From assembly GCA_947626145.1 (NCBI GenBank), contig CANQRB010000004.1, positions 127,279-191,278 of the forward strand: DNA of 64,000 nucleotides, written 5' to 3'. The notes below the pieces were generated by a model that was given only the letters and a program-made list of their open reading frames with translations, made no database searches and was not told the origin of the DNA. This DNA comes from an uncultured Clostridia bacterium. Lineage in GTDB: Bacteria > Bacillota > Clostridia > UMGS1883. The position numbers were made by a program, and so were the translations under genes. Within the stretch, counting starts at the first letter, position 1, and each line of letters starts with the position of its first letter. Positions 8,716 to 15,770 of the stretch are shown in pieces.

Positions 8716-9567
8716 ATGAAGGCGACATACAAATCCTATGCGAAGATAAACCTCAGCCTCGACGTCCTTGGCAGGCTTGAAAACGGCTATCATCAGGTCA
8801 GGATGGTGATGCAGACCGTTTCACTGGCCGACACGGTCACGGTGGAAACTCTGCCGGACAAAGAGATACGGCTGAGCTCGAACCTGCCTTTCCTGCCGAC
8901 GGGCCCGGACAATCTGGCCTACAAAGCGGCGGAGATGTTTTTTGAGCGTACCGGCATAGAGGGCGGCGCGGCCATACATCTGGCCAAACGCATACCGGTG
9001 GGCGCCGGTCTGGCGGGAGGCAGCAGCAACTGCGCCGTGGTGCTGCGGGCCCTTAACAGGCTGTACAACGCCGAGCTTTCCACACGGAAGCTCTGTCTGA
9101 TGGGGGAAAAGCTCGGCGCCGACGTGCCCTACTGTATTCTCGGCGGCACAAGGCTGGCCGAGGGCATTGGTGAACAGCTCTCCCCTCTGCCGAGGATGCC
9201 GTTCTGCCATATTCTGCTGATCAAGCCCGCATTTTCCATCAGCACAAAGACAGTTTACGAAAAAATAGACAGTCACACGGACTTCCGCCGCCCCGACACC
9301 GAGCAGGTCATCCATGGCCTGAGAAGCCACAGCATCCGCTCCATCGCCCGAGGTATGGGCAACGTGCTGGAGGAGGTCAGCCTTGAGGACTATCCAATTC
9401 TGGTTCAACTCAAGGAAGAGCTCATGGAATACGGCGCAGCGGCGGCACAGATGAGCGGCAGCGGCCCCACGGTCTTTGGCATCTTCACCGAAAGAAAAAA
9501 GGCCGACCACGCCCGCCGGCGGCTCGCAGGACGCTTTAAGAGCGTATATCTTTGCAGCCCCGTATGA
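8716..9567 (+). CDS. ispE: 4-diphosphocytidyl-2-C-methyl-D-erythritol kinase
   Basis: GHMP-family kinase of the non-mevalonate (MEP) isoprenoid pathway; phosphorylates the 2-hydroxyl of CDP-methylerythritol. Residue K10 in SYAKINLSLDV, the ATP loop PVGAGLAGGSSNCA (94-107) and D136 in GADVPYC are present; MSGSGPTVFGIF lies near the C-terminus. The start is set at 8716 (283 aa): the open frame extends upstream to 8584, but that stretch holds the promoter and lacks family sequence. The gene is followed by spoIIR after 57 nt, the usual order in some Clostridia. Confidence 0.95.
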   Translation: MKATYKSYAKINLSLDVLGRLENGYHQVRMVMQTVSLADTVTVETLPDKEIRLSSNLPFLPTGPDNLAYKAAEMFFERTGIEGGAAIHLAKRIPVGAGLAGGSSNCAVVLRALNRLYNAELSTRKLCLMGEKLGADVPYCILGGTRLAEGIGEQLSPLPRMPFCHILLIKPAFSISTKTVYEKIDSHTDFRRPDTEQVIHGLRSHSIRSIARGMGNVLEEVSLEDYPILVQLKEELMEYGAAAAQMSGSGPTVFGIFTERKKADHARRRLAGRFKSVYLCSPV

Positions 9568-9595
9568 AACACACTGTATAAAAAAGCATAATTTA

Positions 9596-9622
9596 GTCAA
9601 CACTTCTTCCGGAGGTGTTGAC
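9596..9622 (+). promoter_or_regulatory. Hairpin covering the ribosome-binding site of spoIIR
   Basis: GTCAACACTTC, loop TTCCG, then GAGGTGTTGAC form an 11-bp stem (one G-U pair) that contains the GGAGGTG Shine-Dalgarno. ATG follows 2 nt after the stem. There is no U-run, so it is not a terminator. It would hide the ribosome site when the whole leader is transcribed. Confidence 0.7.
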
Positions 9623-9624
9623 TT

Positions 9625-10221
9625 ATGAAGAAAAAACTCTATACATTGACAATATCACTGGCCTGCGCCGTAATGTGCGCCCTGACCTGCGCGTCGGAGA
9701 CCGAGGCCCGGTTAAGCCGGGACATAGTGCGCCTGCACATAGTTGCCAACAGCGACAGCGAGGAGGATCAGGCCCTGAAGCTCAGGGTCAGGGACAGGCT
9801 GCTGGAGGCCACGTCCGCCTCCGTGAGCAAGGAGGACGCGGCCGGTCTGCTGGAGGAATACGAGGCCATAGCCCGCCGGGAAATAGCGGACAGCGGCTAT
9901 GACTACGGCGTCAGGGCCGAATACGGCAGATTTTACTTCCCCACCAAGGATTACGGCGGACTGACTTATCCCGCCGGTGAATATGACGCCGTGCGGATCA
10001 CCATAGGCGAAGGGGAAGGGCAGAACTGGTGGTGCGTCCTATTTCCACCGCTTTGCTATGTGAAGGGCAGCGTTGACAGCTCCGACGCCGGAAGGGCCCT
10101 CAGGACCATGCTGTCGCCGGAGGACTACGAGCTGATAACCTCGGGACGCTCGGGAAGGCTGCCGGTACGGATAAAGTTTAAAGTCGTGGAGTTTATCAAT
10201 TCACTTAAGGAGAAAAAATAA
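9625..10221 (+). CDS. spoIIR: Stage II sporulation protein R
   Basis: In known sporulators this forespore-made exported signal protein activates the SpoIIGA protease, which processes pro-sigma-E in the mother cell. The 198-aa sequence has an N-terminal signal/membrane segment (LYTLTISLACAVMCALTC) and the family hallmark VRLHIVANSDSEEDQALKLRVRD (about residues 30-52; quoted in part). The C-terminal half contains QNWWCVLFPPLCYV. Its TAA overlaps the trmB start (TAATG). Its ribosome site sits inside a hairpin. The gene supports a spore-forming organism. Confidence 0.93.
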   Translation: MKKKLYTLTISLACAVMCALTCASETEARLSRDIVRLHIVANSDSEEDQALKLRVRDRLLEATSASVSKEDAAGLLEEYEAIARREIADSGYDYGVRAEYGRFYFPTKDYGGLTYPAGEYDAVRITIGEGEGQNWWCVLFPPLCYVKGSVDSSDAGRALRTMLSPEDYELITSGRSGRLPVRIKFKVVEFINSLKEKK

Positions 10222-10841
10222 TGCGCATGAGAACAAGGGGCCACCTCAGCGAGCGTCTGGAGCGCTGCGGCGGCCTTGCCATAGATTACCGGGGAGGACG
10301 GCTGAACCTCCCCGCCCCGCTCCACCTGGAGATAGGCTGCGGGAAGGGTGACTTCATCACCGAGACTGCCCGGCTGAACCCCGAAATAAACTACATAGCC
10401 GTGGAGCGGGTGTCCAACGTGATAGTCCTGGCCATGGAAAAGGCCGCGAGGGCCGAGCTGACCAATCTCAAGTTCATTCTCGGCGACTTTGCCGAGGCGG
10501 CGGAGAGCTTTCCCGACGGAAGCGTTGACAGGATTTATCTGAATTTCAGCGACCCGTGGCCCAAAAACGGCAACGCCAAGCGCCGCCTGACCCACGGGCG
10601 GTTTTTGGAGCTGTACAAACGCATCCTGTCCGACGGGGGCGAGATCTTCTTCAAGACCGACAACCGGGAGCTTTTCGAGTTTTCGCTGGCCACCTTTCCG
10701 GAGAACGGCTTCGAGCTGAGCAGCGTCACCTTCGACCTGCACGGCAGCGGCTTCGAGGGGAACATAATGACCGAATACGAGCGGCGCTTCACGGAGATGG
10801 GAGTGCCCATATGCCGCCTCGAGGCGAGGAAAAAACTGTAA
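10221..10841 (+). CDS. trmB: tRNA (guanine-N7-)-methyltransferase
   Basis: Methylates N7 of G46 in the variable loop of tRNAs using S-adenosylmethionine. The SAM-binding motif HLEIGCGKGDFI is at residues 35-46, and the family-specific DPWPKNGNAKRRLTH and KTDNRELFEFS follow. Length 206 aa is usual. It overlaps the spoIIR stop by one base and is preceded by AAGGAG, so it is probably translated from the same message. Confidence 0.95.
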   Translation: MRMRTRGHLSERLERCGGLAIDYRGGRLNLPAPLHLEIGCGKGDFITETARLNPEINYIAVERVSNVIVLAMEKAARAELTNLKFILGDFAEAAESFPDGSVDRIYLNFSDPWPKNGNAKRRLTHGRFLELYKRILSDGGEIFFKTDNRELFEFSLATFPENGFELSSVTFDLHGSGFEGNIMTEYERRFTEMGVPICRLEARKKL

Positions 10842-10901
10842 AAAATTTCCATTCATATATCCCGCTCCCCGTGGCAAAATAACTGCGGAGGTGGAAACAA
10901 C

Positions 10902-11075
10902 ATGACGACAAAGGAACTGCTTTATATCGAGGACGCCCTCAGTCATGAAAAGTATTTTCAGACCCGCTGTCAGGAAGCCGTAAATCAGCTTCAGGATCAG
11001 GAGCTCAAAAGCTGCGTGCAGGATCTGGCAAAGAAACACGGCCAGATCTTCCAAAGCTTCTACGGCTTGTTGTAA
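10902..11075 (+). CDS. Small CotF-like spore coat protein
   Basis: A 57-aa helical protein (starting MTTKELLYIEDALSHEKY) with the look of the short CotF-related coat proteins of Clostridia. A GGAGGTG ribosome site lies 9 nt upstream of ATG, and the longer Coat_F protein follows 13 nt downstream. Pairs of a short and a longer CotF-type protein are common in sporulating Clostridia, where both join the coat assembled by the mother cell. The family call rests on helix pattern and partner gene. Confidence 0.75.
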   Translation: MTTKELLYIEDALSHEKYFQTRCQEAVNQLQDQELKSCVQDLAKKHGQIFQSFYGLL

Positions 11076-11088
11076 AGGAGGCGGGATT

Positions 11089-11343
11089 ATGGACGACAAA
11101 TGCCTTATGGAAGGACTTCTCCTTTTGGAGAAGGGCGGCTGTGACCTTTATATGCACGGCGCCATCGAATCCTCTACCGACAGCGTGCGCCGGGTTTTTG
11201 ACGGCGCGCTGAAGGACTCTCTGTCCATGCAGGACAGCATCTATGCGGATATGGAGCAAAAGGGCTGGTATACCACGGACAACGCGGAGCGGCAGAAAAT
11301 AGACTCCGTCAGGACCAGGTACAGCAGCACCGTCACCGCGTAA
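11089..11343 (+). CDS. CotF family spore coat protein
   Basis: An 84-aa protein of the Coat_F (ferritin-like helical) family: CLMEGLLLLEKGGCDLYMHG, then a long helix ending in KGWYTTDNAERQ, the usual KGWY-type end of this family. Expected in the spore coat. An AAAGGAGG site precedes ATG, and the gene ends at the bidirectional terminator at 11352-11393. It probably forms an operon with the 57-aa gene upstream. Confidence 0.85.
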   Translation: MDDKCLMEGLLLLEKGGCDLYMHGAIESSTDSVRRVFDGALKDSLSMQDSIYADMEQKGWYTTDNAERQKIDSVRTRYSSTVTA

Positions 11344-11351
11344 CGGAACAA

Positions 11352-11393
11352 TCAACAGCAAAAAATCCCCTTGCGAACGCAAGAGGATTTTTT
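11352..11393. terminator. Bidirectional terminator, copy 1 of a duplicated 42-nt sequence
   Basis: AAAAAATCC...GGATTTTTT with a TTGCG/CGCAA inner stem terminates both the coat-protein operon (plus) and the JAMM cassette (minus). The 42 nt from TCAACAGC to the T-run recur at 12153-12194 with a single T/C difference. Confidence 0.9.
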
Positions 11394-11404
11394 TTGCTTA
11401 CGCA

Positions 11405-11533
11405 TCATACCGCTTTCTTATTCCTGAGCGCAAGCTCAGCTTCCAAAGCCTTTATGGCAGCTTCAAGCTCTTCTTTTGTCATCTTTTTTATGTCATCCGG
11501 AATGATAACATTGTCATTTAATCTTTCTTCCAT
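11405..11533 (-). CDS. 42-aa helical protein of the JAMM cassette
   Basis: A short open frame encoding 42 aa (starting MEERLNDNVIIPDD), mostly a charged amphipathic helix (KKMTKEELEAAIKALEAEL). Its ATG directly follows the TAA of the JAMM gene (TAAATG) and GGAGG sits in the end of that gene, so coupling by translation is likely. No family recognised. It is more AT-rich than the neighbouring housekeeping genes. It could be a small partner of the JAMM protein, but that is only inference from position. Confidence 0.65.
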   Translation of the reverse strand: MEERLNDNVIIPDDIKKMTKEELEAAIKALEAELALRNKKAV

Positions 11534-12109
11534 TTATTTAACCTCCCAAAAATCAATTTTAAATCTACTTTTTAATTTTTCAAGGGCTGTTATCTGAGCC
11601 TCATATTCAGAAACTCCATCCTTAAGCGCGGATTCAATATACATATTGTACAATGTTACGTTTATTTGCTCTGAGGACGTGTATACAAACAACCTGCCGT
11701 CATGACAAACAACGCAGCCAAGCTTGTAACCGTTTATATAACAGGAGTTGAAATCCGCAGCACTTGGCGGCATACTTCCGGGGTGGGTATGAACAGCTAT
11801 CAGGCGATTTTTTTCATAAGATGAAATTGTTCGCTTCGTGACCGCGGAATATACAATTTCCCGCATTTCCGTCGAAGAGATTTCTTTCGCGACAATTTTA
11901 CCTGTCTCCCCATCAATCCAATACATATCTTCGCAGGTCGTTCCGCTGCGATGTTTCAACATTTCCTTAGCCTTATTATATAATATCCTGTTTATTTTTT
12001 GATTATCCGTTATTCTGTCAAATTTTTTCCTATATTCTCCACTTTCTATATATGTATTATTAATCAATGTTTCCTTATTCCGACCATATCTTTGGTACTC
12101 TAATGACAT
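11534..12109 (-). CDS. JAMM/MPN-type putative metalloprotease
   Basis: A 191-aa protein with the residues of a JAMM (JAB1/MPN) zinc isopeptidase site: E60 in TTCEDMYWIDGETG, H107-x-H109 in AVHTHPGSMPPSAADF, S116 and D119. The HxH-to-Ser distance is one residue shorter than the usual HxHx(7)SxxD. A following strand GCVVCHDGRLFVY fits the fold. Bacterial relatives occur in phage and toxin settings and in ubiquitin-like processing, but the substrate here is unknown. The promoter (TTGACA-N16-TATAAT) has its -35 at the junction with the duplicated terminator. Codon use is AT-rich, and with the 42-aa gene it forms a cassette likely acquired by transfer. Confidence 0.72.
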   Translation of the reverse strand: MSLEYQRYGRNKETLINNTYIESGEYRKKFDRITDNQKINRILYNKAKEMLKHRSGTTCEDMYWIDGETGKIVAKEISSTEMREIVYSAVTKRTISSYEKNRLIAVHTHPGSMPPSAADFNSCYINGYKLGCVVCHDGRLFVYTSSEQINVTLYNMYIESALKDGVSEYEAQITALEKLKSRFKIDFWEVK

Positions 12110-12128
12110 ATTTGTATCACCTGTTTTT

Positions 12129-12156
12129 ATTATATCACTTTTTTCAAATTTGTCAA
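12129..12156 (-). promoter_or_regulatory. Promoter of the JAMM cassette
   Basis: On the minus strand TTGACA, 16-nt spacer, TATAAT, 20 nt before the ATG at 12109. The -35 hexamer overlaps the first bases of terminator copy 2. Confidence 0.75.
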
Positions 12157-12194
12157 CAGCAAAAAATCCCCCTGCGAACGCAAGAGGATTTTTT
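12153..12194. terminator. Terminator, copy 2 of the duplicated 42-nt sequence
   Basis: Same hairpin and flanks as 11352-11393, with one substitution. It now terminates the acetyltransferase gene (minus strand, stop at 12213). Confidence 0.88.
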
Positions 12195-12212
12195 ATTTCT
12201 AACCACTAACAA

Positions 12213-12701
12213 CTAATCACTAATTAGCTTCATTGTCATATCGTGCCAAACTATCCCGCCCAGCACGGACTCGGAAAGGCCCTTGTCCTCAAAGCCGAAT
12301 TTGGCGTAATAGTGTACCAGCCGGGGCTTGCAGGTCAGCGCGGCGGTCTTTATTCCGTTCTTCCGAGCCCTTTCAAGCAGGGCCCTCATCATTGCGGCGG
12401 CTACCCCTCTGTTTCGGCAGTCCGGACGGGTGACGACGCCGAAAATCAGCAGATTTTCCCCATCGGGGTCGGCCCCGCCCGGGGTGTAGACCTCGTCCAC
12501 AATAAGGGTTTTGTGTGAGAGTACCCCGTCGATGTGGCCGATAAGCTCCCCGCCTTCCCACGCGGTCAGGAAATATTCCGGAAAATTTTCCATCCGGTAT
12601 TTCAGCGACTCCTGTCCGGCGGCCTCGCTGCCGGGGAAGCCGACTTTTTCCAGCCGGACAAGGGCGTCAAGATCTTCCGGTTTGGCGTTGGTTATCGTCA
12701 T
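12213..12701 (-). CDS. GNAT family N-acetyltransferase
   Basis: A 162-aa acetyl-CoA-dependent acetyltransferase of the YhbS-like type. The acetyl-CoA binding signature VVTRPDCRNRGVAAAMMRAL is at about residues 85-104, and the C-terminal strand LVHYYAKFGFEDKG is typical of the fold. Substrate unknown. The gene stands alone between terminator copy 2 and the tryptophanase-like gene; the 95-nt gap to the latter shows nothing more. Between its stop and the terminator are short TTAGTG-type repeats. Confidence 0.88.
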   Translation of the reverse strand: MTITNAKPEDLDALVRLEKVGFPGSEAAGQESLKYRMENFPEYFLTAWEGGELIGHIDGVLSHKTLIVDEVYTPGGADPDGENLLIFGVVTRPDCRNRGVAAAMMRALLERARKNGIKTAALTCKPRLVHYYAKFGFEDKGLSESVLGGIVWHDMTMKLISD

Positions 12702-12796
12702 GTTTTTCTCCTTGATTGCACCTTTGAGCAGCGCCGGCGTATCGGGTATGCGTCAAGCTCCGATAAAGGGTGAAATGCGCCGCTTATTTTTCCCGA

Positions 12797-14245
12797 TCAC
12801 TGGTCGGCGCCGAACTCGGCCTTGTATGCCTCGGCCAGCTTCCTGGGCCAGTCAGATACGGGCTCGAGGATGCCGGTGAAGAAGCGGAGGGTGGCGGGCT
12901 CGTGAACGAAACGGAGGCCGCCGATGAGGTCGCGGTGGTCATAAAGCCACTTTACGCGGTCGATGACGTATTCGGTCTGGGAGAGGGTGAATACACGTCT
13001 AGGGAAGGCCATGCGAACCAGCTCCATAGAAGCCAGACGCTCGCTGCCGTCGGCGTTGCGCTCCTCGGAGAGGGTGCCGCGCTCCATGCCGCGGATGCCG
13101 CCGCATATGTACAGGGCGCAGACAAGGGCGCCGGCGGGGTACTGAGTCTGGGGAATGTGATCCACAAACTGGCTGGCGTCAAGGTGGGCGCCGAGGCCGC
13201 CGCCGGGGGTTATAACGGGAATTCCGTAGGCGTCAAGCTGCTTTACGCAGTAGTCGATGAACTGGGGCCCCTGAGAAATTACGTCCATATCCATGCTCTC
13301 GTCGAAGCCCACGGTCATGGCCTCCATCTCCTTTACGGACATACCGCCGTAGGTCAGGAAGCCCTCGAACATGGGGATGAGATCCTCCATGGAGTGGAAC
13401 ATAGCCTCGTCACGGACAAGGATGCCGCCGCCCCGGGCGAAGCCGAACTTGCGGCCGGAGAAGTAGATTATATCGTAAAGGTCGGCTATCATGCGGGTGA
13501 TCTCACGGACGGACTTATCCTTCATGGCCTCCTCACGTGTCTTGATGAAGTAAAGATTGTCCTGAAGGAGAGAAGCGTCCAGCACGGTGAGGATGCCGTA
13601 CTTTTTGGCGAGGTCGGTGACGGCCTTCATGTTGGCGTAGGAAATGGGCTGGCCGCCGATGAGGTTGGTACCGGCCTCAATTCTGATAAAGGGCACGTTT
13701 TCGGGAGTTTCCTTCTTTATGCAGTCCTCAACCTTCTTAAGGTCAATATCGCCCTTAAAGGGAAGGTCGCTCCTGGACACAAGGCCCTCGTCCTTGACAA
13801 GCTCCTCCACGCGGCCGCCTACACGGGTGATGTGGGCCTTGGCGGTGGTGAAGTGGTAATTCATGATAACGCAGTTGTCCGGCTTTACAAAGCGGGTGGC
13901 AAGGATATTTTCACAGGCCCGTCCCTGATGGGCGGGGAGCAGGTACTTGATACCGAATATCTCCTCCAGCTTGTCCCTCATGCGGAAGAAGGTCTCGCTG
14001 CCGGCATAAGCGTCGTCGGCCTTCATCATGGCGGCAAGCATATTGTCGCTCATGGCGTTGACGCCGGAGTCGGTGAGCATATCCATGAATATGTCTCCGT
14101 TGTGGAGCTGGAAGGTATTGAAGCCCGCGGCCTCCATTTTCTCAAGGCGCTTGTCAACGGGCAGCAAAGTGAGCTTCTGCACGATTTTTACCTTGTGCAT
14201 TTCCATAGGCATGGGCTCACGCTTATAAAATTTGATTTCAGGCAT
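12797..14245 (-). CDS. Tryptophanase / tyrosine phenol-lyase family beta-eliminating lyase
   Basis: PLP enzyme of the fold-type I beta-eliminating lyases, which split tryptophan to indole (or tyrosine to phenol), pyruvate and ammonia. Family marks are LLTDSGVNAMSDNM (about residues 57-70), DDAYAGSETFF, LPAHQGRACENI, D223 (PLP ring partner) and K266 in YFSGRKFGFARGGG, which aligns with the PLP lysine. The usual SxKKD around the lysine is changed to SGRKF, so this is a divergent branch and the substrate is uncertain. ATG 14245 has GGAGG 8 nt upstream and is preferred to ATG 14260. No TnaC-like leader peptide was found. Alone in its transcription unit; a TATAAT box near 14300 is plausible. Confidence 0.85.
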   Translation of the reverse strand: MPEIKFYKREPMPMEMHKVKIVQKLTLLPVDKRLEKMEAAGFNTFQLHNGDIFMDMLTDSGVNAMSDNMLAAMMKADDAYAGSETFFRMRDKLEEIFGIKYLLPAHQGRACENILATRFVKPDNCVIMNYHFTTAKAHITRVGGRVEELVKDEGLVSRSDLPFKGDIDLKKVEDCIKKETPENVPFIRIEAGTNLIGGQPISYANMKAVTDLAKKYGILTVLDASLLQDNLYFIKTREEAMKDKSVREITRMIADLYDIIYFSGRKFGFARGGGILVRDEAMFHSMEDLIPMFEGFLTYGGMSVKEMEAMTVGFDESMDMDVISQGPQFIDYCVKQLDAYGIPVITPGGGLGAHLDASQFVDHIPQTQYPAGALVCALYICGGIRGMERGTLSEERNADGSERLASMELVRMAFPRRVFTLSQTEYVIDRVKWLYDHRDLIGGLRFVHEPATLRFFTGILEPVSDWPRKLAEAYKAEFGADQ

Positions 14246-14364
14246 TAATTTTTCCTCCATTTTCCTCTTTTCTTATTTGTGATTAAAACACAGAATTGAT
14301 TATACCACATTTCCAAGGATTTCGACATGGCATTTTTTATCTTTTTCAACCGTTTTGGTGTATG

Positions 14365-14405
14365 AAAAAAAGCAAATTACCGGACGGCTCAGTGCGCCGT
14401 CCGGT
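14365..14405 (-). terminator. Terminator of the D-lactate dehydrogenase gene
   Basis: A perfect 9-bp stem (ACCGGACGG/CCGTCCGGT, 14379-14405) followed on the minus strand by AATTTGCTTTTTTTC. Confidence 0.85.
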
Positions 14406-14412
14406 ATTTCAT

Positions 14413-15438
14413 CTAAAAGCACTTTTCCTTACGTTTCTTCTTGCAGTCCTCGATATTGCCGCAATGGTAGCAAAGCTCGTTGTCACAGGTGCCTGTCCCC
14501 GTGAAGGCCAGTATGTTGCTCACAGTGGTCTCGGCGATATTTTCGAGGGCTTCCTCGGTCAAAAAGGCCTGATGGGAGGTAACGATCACGTTTGGCATGG
14601 AAATGAGCCGCGCCAGCGTGTCGTCCTCCACGATATGGCCGGAGAAATCCCGGAAAAAGATGTCCGACTCCTCCTCGTACACGTCCAGACAGGCGGCGCC
14701 CACCTTCCGCTCCTTGATACCCGTCAGCAGGGCCTCGGCGTCGATGAGGCCGCCACGGGAGGTGTTGACGATTACGACGCCCTTTTTCATCTTTTCGATG
14801 GCCTCCGCGCTGACGAGGTGGTTAGTCTCGTTGGTCAGCGGACAGTGGAGCGAGATTATGTCGCTGCGGCGGAACAACTCGTCCAGCTCCACATAATTTA
14901 TGCCGCTGTCCGCCGCCGGGAACTTGTCATAGGCGATGACCTCCATGCCGAAGCCCCGGCAGATGTCGATGAATATCCGCCCTATCTTGCCGGTGCCTAC
15001 CACGCCCACGGTCTTGCCGTGGAGGTCGAAGCCCGTCAGGCCGCTGAGGCTGAAATTGAAGTCACGGGTGCGGATATAGGCCTTGTGTATCCGTCTTATG
15101 GAAGTGAGCAGCAGGGCCATGGCGTGCTCGGCCACGGCGTAGGGCGAGTAGGCCGGCACACGGAACACGTGTATCCTGCCGAATGCGTGCTCCACGTCCA
15201 CATTGTTGTAGCCGGCGCAGCGCAGGGCGATGAAGCGGATGCCCATTTCGTACAGCCGGTCGATGACGGCGGCGGTCACCTCGTCGTTGACAAAGACGCA
15301 GACTCCATCGTGGCCCTGAGCCAGGCCCACGGTGCGCTCATCCAGCCGCGTCTCGTAAAACGTGAACTCCATATCCCCGGCGAATTTTTCAAAGGACGAT
15401 TTGTCATAGGGCTTTGTGTCAAAAAACGCTATTTTCAT
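14413..15438 (-). CDS. ldhA: D-2-hydroxyacid (D-lactate) dehydrogenase with Cys-rich tail
   Basis: Reduces pyruvate (or a related 2-oxoacid) to the D-2-hydroxyacid with NADH, closing fermentation. The 341-aa protein resembles LdhA: MKIAFFDTKPYD at the start, the NAD loop VGVVGTGKIGRIF (near 145-157), the catalytic Arg region VNTSRGGLID, Glu in the later segment and His in SHQAFLTEEAL. The last 25 residues carry five cysteines (LCYHCGNIEDC...KC), unlike the classic enzyme, perhaps for metal or redox sensing. It has a good promoter and terminator of its own. Exact substrate not proven by sequence. Confidence 0.88.
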   Translation of the reverse strand: MKIAFFDTKPYDKSSFEKFAGDMEFTFYETRLDERTVGLAQGHDGVCVFVNDEVTAAVIDRLYEMGIRFIALRCAGYNNVDVEHAFGRIHVFRVPAYSPYAVAEHAMALLLTSIRRIHKAYIRTRDFNFSLSGLTGFDLHGKTVGVVGTGKIGRIFIDICRGFGMEVIAYDKFPAADSGINYVELDELFRRSDIISLHCPLTNETNHLVSAEAIEKMKKGVVIVNTSRGGLIDAEALLTGIKERKVGAACLDVYEEESDIFFRDFSGHIVEDDTLARLISMPNVIVTSHQAFLTEEALENIAETTVSNILAFTGTGTCDNELCYHCGNIEDCKKKRKEKCF

Positions 15439-15480
15439 AAGTACTCCTGCCTTTCTTCTGTTAGTTTATCCTCTGTTTCC

Positions 15481-15509
15481 ATTATAATACGGCTTTCATC
15501 CTTTGTCAA
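15481..15509 (-). promoter_or_regulatory. Promoter of the D-lactate dehydrogenase gene
   Basis: On the minus strand TTGACA, 17-nt spacer, TATAAT, 42 nt upstream of the ATG at 15438. Confidence 0.85.
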
Positions 15510-15518
15510 AATATTTTT

Positions 15519-15725
15519 TTACTCTTCGTCCTCGGGGAACTTCTGATTGAAAAACCACTGGGGTTCAAAGCCCTGAGGGCCGGGAACGGCCGCCGCAGGG
15601 GCGGCGGGGCCGAGGGCGGCCGTCGCCTGACCGTCTTTGCGGGGCAGAGGCAGGGGCGGCATATCGTCCACCGAAAACACGTATGTAAGATAGCACCAGC
15701 ACTTTTTGCCGTTGGAATTTTCCAT
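15519..15725 (-). CDS. 68-aa Pro/Ala-rich protein of unknown function
   Basis: A short protein that begins MENSNGKKCWCYLTYVFSVD, has a Pro/Ala/Gly-rich middle and ends FEPQWFFNQKFPEDEE. No family recognised. GAGGTG lies 8 nt before ATG, which supports translation, but this ribosome site is inside the terminator-like hairpin at 15729-15765. It lies downstream of tatD (46-nt gap), so it would be made only from read-through or a separate start. The CWCY motif and aromatic ends are its only notable features. An alternative start 11 nt upstream is out of this frame. Confidence 0.6.
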   Translation of the reverse strand: MENSNGKKCWCYLTYVFSVDDMPPLPLPRKDGQATAALGPAAPAAAVPGPQGFEPQWFFNQKFPEDEE

Positions 15726-15765
15726 AAAAAAATCACCTCGGGATATAATATGCCGAAGTGATTTT
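15726..15765 (-). terminator. Terminator-like hairpin after tatD that covers the next ribosome site
   Basis: On the minus strand AAAATCACTTCGG (15765-15753) pairs with CCGAGGTGATTTT (15741-15729) in a 13-bp stem with one G-U pair, followed by TTT and ATG. It has the form of an intrinsic terminator for tatD and includes the GAGGTG site of the 68-aa gene. Confidence 0.75.
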
Positions 15766-15770
15766 GTGTG

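Noticed and set aside
11352..12194. The duplicated 42-nt sequence as phage attachment sites
   Set aside because: No integrase or recombinase is present and the sequence works as a terminator; duplication by insertion or recombination is simpler.
14313..14319. Spo0A box (TGTCGAA) near the tryptophanase promoter
   Set aside because: A single 7-mer match is expected by chance in this much sequence; no second box or other support.
14246..14412. TnaC-type leader peptide upstream of the tryptophanase-like gene
   Set aside because: The likely leader is under 60 nt and has no short frame with Trp and a ribosome site.
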